Assembly: GCA_003260075.1 (NCBI GenBank)
Contig: QLIY01000602.1
Span: 1 to 64,000 of the forward strand
Direction of reading: 5' to 3'
DNA length: 64,000 nt
Origin: Phallusia mammillata
Taxonomy: Eukaryota; Chordata; Ascidiacea; Phlebobranchia; Ascidiidae
In this document: one piece after another, positions 11,501 through 20,918 of the stretch
Position numbering within the stretch: position 1 is the stretch's first letter
Layout of the letters: every line of letters starts with the position of its first letter
Notes under the pieces: generated by a model
What the model was told of the DNA's origin: nothing
Database searches by the model: none
Seen by the model: only the letters and a program-made list of their open reading frames with translations
Position numbers and translations under genes: made by a program

Positions 11501-14500
11501 CCACTTGATGGCGCTGTTCACAGCTTGTTCGTTTTCGGCGGGATGGACGCTGCGTGTTGTGTACACGACTGCTTGCACGCTAGGCACTGTAAATGTACAA
11601 CATGTGTGAATATGTACACTTTAGATTTGTCAGAAGGCGGGTCACAAAGTTGTGCTTTACGCAGCCGTCTGTTGCCCAGAAGGTTGTGAGTTCTAATCCG
11701 TCCTGACCACTATGCGTTTCGCTGAGAAAAACTTGAACGGAGTTACTTCATACCAAGTGAACCACAAGGGGTTGCAGTAATTATAAGTCATCAACAACAA
11801 AAGCTGATTTTAGAGAAATCGCAGTGAAGGCAAAAATATATAATTACACGAAAATTTATGAAGTATCATAAATTAGTACCTACTTAGCACAGTGGGTGCA
11901 GACATTTGTCGGACATAACGAATATGGCATAAACTTTCCTAGAGTTGAATTATGTTACGACATACAGTATTTACATTTTACATGATGACATACAAGCCAA
12001 AATATATGCATTGAACGAAGTGACTAAGAACCATGGATTCAATAAATATTGCGATCTCATTTGCATTTACAGGAATTTTTAAGCACGCATCACCTTTCAA
12101 CGCAACCTTCAGAGACTCGACGTGGGATCTGGCTGACTCTGTGGCGTTGTTGTGTCTTTCACCATGGGATAAATCTCTCAGCACTGCATAGTTTTCGCTG
12201 TCGCCTTCATTTAGCATAAAATCAATGGGGTTGGCCACAGCAGTCCGTGTGCACTGCGGAGTCACCAAGATGATTTTCACCGCACCAAATCGCGGGTCTC
12301 TCTTTGTGTCAACGTTTTCAAATTTCTCGCTGAGCAGCTTCACATCTAGCAACATAACACAAAGCTTTAGCAAAAACAAATTCAATTGTAATCGTTGCCT
12401 TGTTGCTTTTTTACGATTTTTTTTTTGTATAAATTGTGAAAAAACATTCAATAACAATAATTATGTACAAATGGTACTATCCAGTGATACATCATATGTA
12501 CTCAATCAGTCTTTTTTGGTTAAAAAATGAACGTTACATTCGACTTTGGTTGCGTCAAATCTTTACTTAAGTCAAGCCTTCATTAAACTTGAGTCACACC
12601 AAGGTCTAGTTTAAGTTTAAAAAATATCACTTTCACACAGGTGTTTAAATGATGTTGTGGTATATACTATATACCCCATTAGATGATCTCACTACTTACT
12701 TTTAAGGCCCAATTGCTTGAGCAGATGGTTCAACTGCTCACGGTGACTCTCACTTCGGACACCAAATGCAAACACAGTTGGCCTTCTCATCCCTTCATCC
12801 GAGCTTTCTTCAGACTCAGTTTCATTTGAGCTAACCGAAGCTCGAAATCGAGTTATGTGACTTCCATACATCAGCTCCTTGGCTTCCATTCGCTTCTTGG
12901 TTACACTAAAAAATGATCAAACATTGGACTATCGTTTGCAACTGCAATTAATGGTGAATATGTCACATGTTCCATGGCTCAAAAAGGATAAAAACACTGC
13001 TTTATGGACACTTAAATATCCACACAAAATTGTTAAATCCTTTAATTTTAATACATTTCCTATTGCTTAGACTCTTAGAGACAGTTAATTTGTGCATAAA
13101 TGTTGATAACATTAGCGTACTTGTGAAGATAAACTGCAAGATGGGCAGTAGTTAGACCTGCAAGTACATCTGTGTGGATCAAGTCACATTCATCATCTTC
13201 AGTCAGCATTGCAGCAACAGAGCGAGCGGCCAAACTGCTTGTCTTATCCTGCAACAAAAACATTTTACAACATAAATTTTTATCAAAACAGGTTATAAGA
13301 CAACATGATACAATTTGTATGTAAATAATAATATTGACAAATTGAAAAAAAGGGATTTCATCTCATTCATCTCTGCTTTTTGTGCTTGGTAAGTACACAT
13401 ACAAAGATTTGGGGTTAGTTGTGCCATTACAAGAGGACTACAGAATAACCATTTTATTGACTCTGTGTTATCACAATAGCAGTTTTGTTTTTCCAACAGA
13501 GACATCGGTTTTGTGGCAGACTGTGTAGATATGTTGTTACAAATGTTTTTTTTACAAGTGGAAAACAGCACAGATCTTACCAACAGCATGTCTTTACAGC
13601 TAAACGATTTTAGTTTTGGTTTATATCTGAGATAAGTGGGTTTGAGGGTCATGACATAGAATACTACAAACCCACAGCCTTTATGATTTTCACTAAGAAC
13701 CTCAAGATACAAAACATTTTACACCAGTAAGGTAAAATATACACACATTCAACCACTATAAAACTGTTGTTTCGTGTGGTGATCCATTGGTACAATGGAA
13801 ACCAAGCGAGCACTCATGTTCAACATTGGATTAGAGGGCCAAGGCATTGTGACAACACAAAGGCCAAGTAAACACACCCTACACTAAAACTATTTACACA
13901 GTGGTCATAGCCCATTGATTGACGACTTGTACAAGCACTCGTTCATAAGATCTGATTAAACCACATACAACGTTCGTTGCCAAAGTAAACATAAAACTTT
14001 TGCGATGAGAAGTACTCATGTACACACATCTTGCAGTATGAAAACAGTTTCTGACTGTTTGTCTCTATCTTGTTACTTGTTTGTTAATATCTTTGACATA
14101 ATACAAAGTGTTATGGTACCATTGGTAAAACTGATTTTTTTATTGCAATTTCAGTGATAAATTTGTGGTTTTTGAACAAACTTGACAGTTAAAACCCACA
14201 AGATACACATCCGGGTTCTTGAGTAAGCAATGTATCATAATTCTTACTTTTTATTCACATGTACACCACAAACATGCACAAGTACTTCTCTGCTTAAAGC
14301 ATTTATCATTATTTCCATCAACCAGCTTTACAAGTTTCAGGTTAAACATTACTTTGCCAGTATATTATTGCTCTTTCTTCCAACAGAATATTGTAAGAGT
14401 ATTTCGTGGTGTACAAAGTTATAGTTTAAAAAAAAACTCCACCTGCAGGACAATCATTCCTTTACTGTGAATATCCAGGTGTTTAAGAACTTCTTTTTGG

Positions 14501-16980
14501 TCTCTGGGAAAAGACAGCACATCCTCGCAGTGTGTGTCTACTTTGTAAAACTTGCCTCGCGGTGGGAGTTCATCAGTCACTTCGACATAGTGGTTGTCTT
14601 GAAGTGATTTTAAAACTTGATCAACACTGTAAAACAAATTTTGAGTTTGTTTTAATGTCTGTGCATTTCAACATCAATTGCATTTTCCAACATGTTATTG
14701 TTTTCATTCTATGCAAAATAACAAAACAAAGTAATGTCATGATTAAATGTCACCTTGTTTTAGCAGTGTTAACCCAAGAATATTGTGGTAAACTTGAAGC
14801 ACATTTTTCTTGTTGTCGAACAACTTCTGGTAGTATGTAGTCAATCGATAGAGACTGATTTTTCACCTGCAACATATCAACGCAATTATATACCATACAA
14901 CCAGGATATGTGTACATACATGCCATAAACTGTGTTAAAACAGGTCATATAATATAGAAGCAACAGATGTGAAGTTGCAAATTTTTCTTGTTTTGGAAGT
15001 GGAACGTCCAAGTAATTTAGGGAATTTCTCTCAAACATGAACAATAGAACACTCGAAAACCAGCCACACTTCACGAAAGAATCTTAACACTCTTTTGTGG
15101 TGAAACAATTGCCCATCATGTTTACACCACAAGAGTTCTCGAGCAATACTTGAGTATGTGACAGCACTTTCAAACGATTTTTAGCTTGTTGTCGTGTAAA
15201 CAAGTAAACTGTCGCACTGCTGTTTTTACAATATATTCATTCATACTGAAACATTTTAGATAAATTTTACACGTTTTTTTTTTAATTTTCAAAACACTTT
15301 GAAACCAGTGCAAAATTTTTCCATAAATTTTAATTTAGAAATAATTGCCATTATTAAAGTAAATAAACAGTGGACTGAATTATTTTTATTATATTTTTTT
15401 GCCAGCTTACTCGGCATCTTGCCAGTGCAGCTGCAAGTCGAATTCGGTTATCCATAATACCGTCCTCAACATCAGTCACATCCTTGATTAACCTTTCACC
15501 AACAATTCGACACCTTGGAGCCCATTTACGTTTCAGAAAATCATATAACATCACAACAACAAGAGCTGTTGTATCATCAGCCTGTAAATAATAGCATACA
15601 TCAATAGAACCAAAAATTACAAATAAAAACAAGTTACGAAGTGTTAACTTACAGTAGGGTGAGCAAAGAAGTGTCCACTGTCAATCAATATTTCTTCCAA
15701 TAGCTCTTGGTCTGCAAGGAATAACATAATAAGTTACAGAAAAATGTAAAACATATTTAAATTCTATACCCCACTTACATTTCAGAGTCTCGTATGCAAG
15801 CTCATACGCTTGTCGCTTAATCTTCTTTGTTTCAAACAATGGTGGGCCTGGGAGGAGTTCCAAAGGAGTGTATTGCACCAAACACTCACCACTGACCTTA
15901 CGAACTGCCAGACGCTCAAATATCTCAGCAGCCGACACATATACCTGATGTTGGTAGCCATAGTCGGCACCAGAGAGAAAGTCTGGAATACTTCTAGCTC
16001 TTCTTTGATACTAAATTTTATTTTTGTATTGTTTGAAAATGTTTATACTGTTACATGTTTTGTTGTCATACTAAACATATACCTCCATTCCTTGCATAGT
16101 CATCCACTGTGGCATCTTGCCAAATGGGGTGTTTACAACTGCAGTGTCGCTGTGATGAATTCGTTGCTTGTCAGAGGGCCACAAAACTTTGTTCTTTAAG
16201 CTTTCTGCCGAATAGATCAGTGAATTGCTTGATGAGGAAACTCCTGCAAAGAAGTTATGTATTTTTCAAACAAACGTGTGTTGTGAAGTGTAGGTGCATT
16301 TAGGTAATTTGTGAAGTCCAAGTCTAATCTTGATATTATGCCTGGCAGCAATAGCTTATATATAAACATGTGTTGTGGTTCCATTCAGCTTGATTCTTGG
16401 TTATGCATTTTCTTCATAAATTACCTAAATGCATCAGTTGAATTTACTTTTCTGGAATGCCTTACAAATGTCCAGTTTAAGCACCATTTAAGTACACTTT
16501 AAAACACTTAGTTTGGGTTGAGTGTTTAGGTCTTGTCTTATTCTTGAATAAAAGTGTTTGAAAAAGACCAGATAACAACCACTAGTATAGTGCGTGACGC
16601 AAGTATGACGCATTCATTGAGTGATGCTTAGAAAGTGATGTTTACATAATCAAGCAAACAATGGCCAGTTTAAAAACCAAACATAATCGAATCAAAGAAA
16701 ATCAGCACATTTGACAGAACTTGGTAAAAACTGCATACAATTCGGAAGCCCAAATTTAATTTAGTAGTTTGTGCATTATGCTTACCATCTGTATTGTTTT
16801 TACCACTTTTCAAAATGGAACTGGATGAAGGATTTCTGTTGGAGTCGACACCACGGTGACTGAAAATACAACAACATTTATTTAGTTTTAGGCACAAAGA
16901 AAGCATTTACAAACAAATATATATTTACAATTCCTCAATCAAAAACATTTTACTTACAATAGTTTTAAAAGGTCAGGCAT
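8525..16980 (-). CDS. NSUN7: NSUN7, putative RNA cytosine-5 methyltransferase
   Basis: Sixteen exons on the minus strand: 16958-16980, 16786-16859, 16083-16243, 15779-16010, 15653-15711, 15411-15581, 14754-14866, 14443-14626, 13121-13248, 12700-12905, 12094-12345, 11300-11586, 10733-10842, 10151-10350, 9327-9469, 8525-8587. Phases agree throughout and give 801 residues (human NSUN7: 718). Recognisable parts: the N-terminal AAEIFERLAV and VVMLYDFLKRKWAPR regions, LPQYSWVNTAKT, the SAM-pocket region DKTSSLAARSVAAML, RDPRFGAVKIILVTPQC (motif IV, normally DAPCS) and VQAVVYTTRSVHPAENE (motif VI). NSUN enzymes use a TC-motif cysteine as nucleophile; here it is Arg546, so the copy may not be catalytic. 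The basic, Ser/Lys-rich C-terminus (exons 13-16) is typical of an extended tail. Mammalian NSUN7 is linked to sperm motility and enhancer RNA methylation. Confidence 0.9.
11109..11226. repeat. Fold-back element in an NSUN7 intron
   Basis: A near-palindromic stretch: about 45 bp on the left (gttaaaaaaacaaccc... to ...gaaaataacggctc) is the approximate reverse complement of the right arm (ggaccgttattttcatc... to ...gggttgggtttttgaac), around 80% by eye, with a short central spacer. It resembles a fold-back MITE. The right end (tttttgaacagatcc) recurs near 56650, suggesting a dispersed family. No clear target-site duplication. Confidence 0.5.
11640..11760 (+). repeat. Possible tRNA-like SINE remnant
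   Basis: The stretch gttgtgagttctaatccgtc resembles a pol III B box (GGTTCRANNCC), preceded by gcagccgtctgttgcccaga as in tRNA-derived SINE heads. No full A box, poly-A tail or target duplication is seen. It lies in an NSUN7 intron, just upstream (in gene sense) of exon 12. Weak evidence. Confidence 0.2.
16289..16433. repeat. Short inverted-repeat element in an NSUN7 intron
   Basis: The left arm gcatttaggtaatttgtgaag and the right arm cttcataaattacctaaatgc match as inverted repeats at about 20 of 21 positions, flanking roughly 100 bp. The structure fits a small MITE or a transcript hairpin. No clear target-site duplication. Confidence 0.45.
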
Positions 16981-18031
16981 TGTGAAGAACCTCACTAACA
17001 ACACTTATTTGTACAAAACTTGCTATTTAACTGCATAATCTGTGCAACATGATATTTTCTTGTTTAACTATTTCTAACCGTCTCCCAATGGAGTCGCTAC
17101 TGCGTCTTTTTGCACTTTTCAACATGCTGATTTCAGTTTGTTTCTATCCTGTTTTATATAAGTTCCCTTCCATACTCGAGCATCTCAATGTTGTTTTCTC
17201 TGTAGAAAATTATTTACCTGATATTGTGCTACCTACAACAACATGTACAATGGTGTTTAAAGACAAGCAACTTAACACTCTAGTGAAGCTACAGTTCTGA
17301 AAAACTCTTCATTAAACAAGATCTGACCTGTCCAATTAAGACAATACTGTAAAGAGTTAACAGATTAGTGATCAACAAACCAATTGCTGTGTACACAAAA
17401 ACCTGATCCCATTAATTGTTCCAATTATACAAAAGTCAATGATCTTGCGTTGGATAGAGTTACTACTGGGAAATCTTTCCACAAACAGGTGTTCACACAG
17501 GACGGTTTCATTCATAAACAATAGTCACACTTGTATATAAAAAGATGTCATTACTTTTAATAAACGAGCTCGTTTAACAAAACAACTTTTTTGCAACATA
17601 TCATAACATCGTTCTATGTTTTTCTTGAACAATCAACATCGTTCTTTTTGAATAAAACATCGAGCTTTCATGAATATGTTTGTTAAATATGCGTGTTTGT
17701 AGACACATCGTTAGAATAATAATTAAAACCACAACAATACTAACCTCTTTGTTGATCGGCTCCAGACGTAATATGAACCCCGCTCTGGTACAAGTACTAT
17801 TCGCAACAACAGACAGACATCACAATAGTCGAGCTGATGTGACGTCATTCGCGTACATTCTCCTTGGAAACCACCATTATTATTTTTGTGAACAAATCAA
17901 TTTCAAAAGTACTTAAACATTTTTTGTTTTGTTTAACACTTCAGACACAAAATTGTGGAACATTTCTATTTTTATTTTGCACGTACAAGCAGATTTTTTA
18001 ATTGTGTCTACAGACTTGCAAAATTTAACGT
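16981..18031. other. Upstream region of NSUN7
   Basis: No gene recognised. A CRE-like site tgtgacgtcattc lies at about 17839-17851. The ORFs at 17049-17300 and 17680-17916 have no recognisable features. Probably contains the NSUN7 promoter. Confidence 0.45.
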
Positions 18032-18575
18032 TCTTTGCATTTTTTGGACTTCCCATCATCCGTTTTGGAATTTTGCCGCAATTTCTGTAGTTTCTTTGCA
18101 TTCCGGTTATTTTTTGTGACAGCTTCAAGCACCTTGATTGGAGTTTTGTAAATTGCCAGGTAAGTTTTTAAGACTTAATAGTTACGTGCTAAAATCGTCT
18201 TTGATAATAAAGAGACAAAGTAACTTTTTGTAAATGTGTCTTGTTTATTTGCACAGATTGTTGCTCGCTCATTGCAAAAGTTGCAGAAAGGCATTACACC
18301 CCCCCCCCTCTTTGCATTTTTTGGACTTCCCATCATCCGTTTTGGAATTTTGCCGCCATTTCTGTAGTTTCTTTGCATTCCGGTTAATTTTTGTGACAGC
18401 TTCAAGCACCTTGATTGGAGTTTTGTAAATTTCCAGGTAAGTTTTTAAGACTTAATAGTTACGTGGCAAAATCGTCTTTGATAATAAAGAGACAAAGTGA
18501 CTTTTTGTAAATGTGTCTTGTTTATTTGCACAGATTGTTGCTTGCTCATTGCAAAAGTTGCAGAAAGGCATTACG

Positions 18576-18606
<31 letters not shown>
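18032..18606. repeat. 267 bp tandem duplication, each copy followed by poly-C
   Basis: Copy A is 18032-18298 followed by C10 (18299-18308); copy B is 18309-18575 followed by C31 (18576-18606). The copies are equal in length and differ at only a handful of positions. Each contains, on the plus strand, a consensus donor CAG|GTAAGT and a consensus acceptor TTTATTTGCACAG about 95 bp apart, so the unit could be part of an unrecognised spliced transcript. The minus-strand ORFs in both copies differ mainly at amino-acid-changing sites, which argues against a conserved protein there. Equal length and allele-like divergence suggest two haplotypes joined end to end. Confidence 0.8.
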
Positions 18607-18830
18607 TTTTTTCCTACCTAAAAAACTAAGTGTTGATTGCAATCAATTTTGGGCCAATGGGAGTATGGCAGTTGGCAGACCGGATGATATTTGTGTAAAA
18701 ATGCAAGTACTGGGCAAATAATTGCAAAAGAAATGCTTGTATTACAGTTTGTCAATTATTGCTAAGGGTTCATGTGCTGTGAACATTGTTTCAATGGTAA
18801 GTTGTAAATTTCTAAACTGTGAAAAAAGAT

Positions 18831-18901
18831 TGCATTGGCCGGGAATCGAACCCGGGCCCCCCGCGTGGCAGGCGAGGATTCTACCACTGAACCACCAATG
18901 C
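18831..18901 (-). tRNA. tRNA-Gly(GCC)
   Basis: A 71-base cloverleaf on the minus strand: acceptor stem GCATTGG/CCAATGC with discriminator A, anticodon loop ctGCCac, T-arm GGGTTCGATTCCC. It is followed by a T6 pol III terminator. Only five bases separate it from the tRNA-Glu upstream, which has no terminator of its own, so the pair is probably co-transcribed. Confidence 0.97.
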
Positions 18902-18906
18902 AAATG

Positions 18907-18978
18907 TTCCTACACCGGGAATCGAACCCGGGCCGCCTGGGTGAAAGCCAGGAATCCTAACCACTAGACCATGTAGGA
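18907..18978 (-). tRNA. tRNA-Glu(UUC)
   Basis: A 72-base cloverleaf: acceptor stem TCCTACA/TGTAGGA with discriminator A, A box TGGTCTAGTGG, anticodon TTC, B box GGTTCGATTCC. No T-run follows before the tRNA-Gly five bases downstream, so this is the first member of a likely dicistronic unit. Confidence 0.97.
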
Positions 18979-19096
18979 GACGAAACCAGAGTACTCAAAA
19001 TCGCGCCATCACTCAAATATTTTAATGCATTGTGCAAAAAATTAAATAATGCCACGAAAATGTCGATTGCTATCAAAAAATATTCCCAAAAACGAT

Positions 19097-19167
19097 TGCA
19101 TTGGCCGGGAATCGAACCCGGGCCCCCCGCGTGGCAGGCGAGGATTCTACCACTGAACCACCAATGC
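19097..19167 (-). tRNA. tRNA-Gly(GCC), second copy
   Basis: Identical in sequence to the copy at 18831-18901. Followed by T5 on the minus strand. Again five bases downstream of a tRNA-Glu. Confidence 0.97.
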
Positions 19168-19172
19168 CAATT

Positions 19173-19244
19173 TTCCTACACCGGGAATCGAACCCGGGCC
19201 GCCTGGGTGAAAGCCAGGAATCCTAACCACTAGACCATGTAGGA
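19173..19244 (-). tRNA. tRNA-Glu(UUC), second copy
   Basis: Identical in sequence to the copy at 18907-18978, with the same five-base spacing to tRNA-Gly, but with unrelated 5' flanking sequence. This points to a true duplication of the two-gene unit rather than an assembly repeat. Confidence 0.96.
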
Positions 19245-19468
19245 GACATTAGCCACGCGCTTAAAACGAGCTTATATTCTCGCTCGAGCAATGCTCTCTA
19301 AAATACTTTGCCTTCATTTCGGTACTTAAGTGCCTTCCCCCCCCCCCCAGGAATCCTAACCACTAGACCATGTAGGAGACATTAGCTGCGCGCTTAAAAC
19401 GAGCTTATATCCTCGCTCGAGCAATGCTCTCCAAAATACTTTGCCTTCATTTCGGTACTTAAGTGCCT
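19216..19468. repeat. Direct repeat of about 120 bp split by C12
   Basis: Copy A 19216-19336 and copy B 19349-19468 match with a few substitutions (for example agccacgcgc versus agctgcgcgc). The run between them is 19337-19348. Copy A starts inside tRNA-Glu. Same layout as the other homopolymer junctions in this window. Confidence 0.85.
19349..19377 (-). pseudogene. Truncated tRNA-Glu 5' fragment
   Basis: Only the 5' part of the tRNA-Glu sequence (acceptor 5' strand, D arm, start of the anticodon stem) is present; it is cut at a C12 run (19337-19348). It belongs to a duplicated 120 bp segment (19216-19336 and 19349-19468) that continues into the tRNA 5' flank. Confidence 0.85.
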
Positions 19469-19487
19469 CCTGATTAGTACTCTATAG

Positions 19488-19921
19488 CAGGGGTCACCAA
19501 ACTACGGCCCGCCAGGTAATTTCATTCGGCCCGCAAACATATTTTTGGTTTGCCAAATCGTATTGATAACTTTGTAACGTTTAAAAATTAATCTACTCCT
19601 TACGAAAGTTTTCCTGTCGCGATATGTAGAATTGATATTACCTATAGTTTCATAGAATTACAGCGCTCAAGATTGATCCAAACTGGTTTGTTACGTCACA
19701 AACAAGACTATAAGTGTTAATTGTGCGCAAATAATTGCCTTATTTTGTTACTTGTGACGTAATGTACAAGCATTGCTCGTAAGATGAGACCAACTGTACA
19801 ATTTATCAGTCGCATTACCAGATTTTACCTTTACCATCTCTTGGCCCCCTATAAAAATCGCCTCGAGGGCTAAGTTTGGAAAGACGGCGCTGTGGGCTGC
19901 AAACTATGCGGCCCTCGCGAA

Positions 19922-19953
<32 letters not shown>

Positions 19954-19990
19954 TATCCAGCCCGCAGTGAAAAAAGTTTGGTGACCCCTG
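19488..19990. mobile_element. hAT-type MITE, 503 bp
   Basis: Terminal inverted repeats CAGGGGTCACCAAACT (16 bp, perfect) and an exact 8 bp target-site duplication CTCTATAG (19480-19487 and 19991-19998). The end sequence with cggcccgc nearby resembles hAT elements of the Charlie type. There is no transposase ORF, so it is non-autonomous. It contains a C31 run at 19923-19953. Confidence 0.92.
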
Positions 19991-19998
19991 CTCTATAG

Positions 19999-20918
19999 TA
20001 ATTTGCTAACTAGTATACACATTCATGTTTGTCGCACATAAATTCGAAATCTCATAGTATATTGTGCTGTTAGATTTATGTGCAGCAGCAAAATGGCCGA
20101 AAATTTGTTCGTTTTGTGCATGCTAGTTTTAATTTGAGTGAAAGAAATTCGGCAGACCCCTTCAATATCTTTTTACAACTTTACTGTTTAACTACAAAGC
20201 AAACGATCAAAAACATTTTTTTTTACAAAAACGTTTGCCTACTGTTTTTTTACTACCTTTCAGCTTCTATGGGGAGTTCTTCTTGTGTTAAGCCTACTAT
20301 TTCGAAAATCAAATTTTAGTACACGATTATGCTTGCAGAAAGTATAAACATCTAAAAAGGTTTTCTGTATTTTGCAAAGTTTCACAACAAACCTCACTTT
20401 TGCTGTGGATATTGATGATAAAAAGTCCTTTTGAGCATTTAATGAAATTGTATTGGAGTTTTTCGTGAAGTCAAAACGTACTCTGTCTGAACAAAATTTA
20501 TTGTCCTATACAGTGCATACAGAATACGGCAAATGTACTGATATGAATTCACATGGATACAAAAAAAACTTTGGTCCACCAATAATAGCACGTTATAATT
20601 CGCAGCGTAAACGATAATCGCTTGGATGACATAGACGAGCATGTCGTTTAACAGTTGCATTAAGACGCAAAGTAAATGATTCAAAGTGACAACAGGGGCA
20701 AATTGGTAGGTTCGCTGATAAATAAAATTTGTAAGCAAAGCATACTGCTGCGTTGTAAATTACAGTATAAAAACAGATCGCCTTTCTTTTTTATTGAAAC
20801 TGGTCTTCGTAGACGGTATGAAAATGCAATATGCACGTCATTTGTGTAATTCGTGATGGCGGCTCTACGCACGGCTTGTGTCATTATATGATAATTTGCA
20901 CGAGTGATTTTATGACGT
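19999..20918. other. Region downstream of Cdx
   Basis: Contains ORFs of 79-99 codons without recognisable features. A minus-strand AATAAA at 20790-20795 could serve as the Cdx polyadenylation signal, 124 bp after its stop. Confidence 0.45.

Noticed and set aside
11222-11689. 155-codon plus-strand ORF
   Set aside because: Shadow of NSUN7 exon 12 on the opposite strand.
17913-18405. Repeated minus-strand ORFs (MKLSQK...) in the 267 bp units
   Set aside because: The copies differ mostly at amino-acid-changing positions, there is no convincing acceptor, and the unit lies in an assembly-suspect duplication.
18722-19233. Two similar plus-strand ORFs with the repeated peptide LHWPGIEPGPPAWQ
   Set aside because: They are antisense translations of the tRNA-Gly and tRNA-Glu genes, not a protein family.
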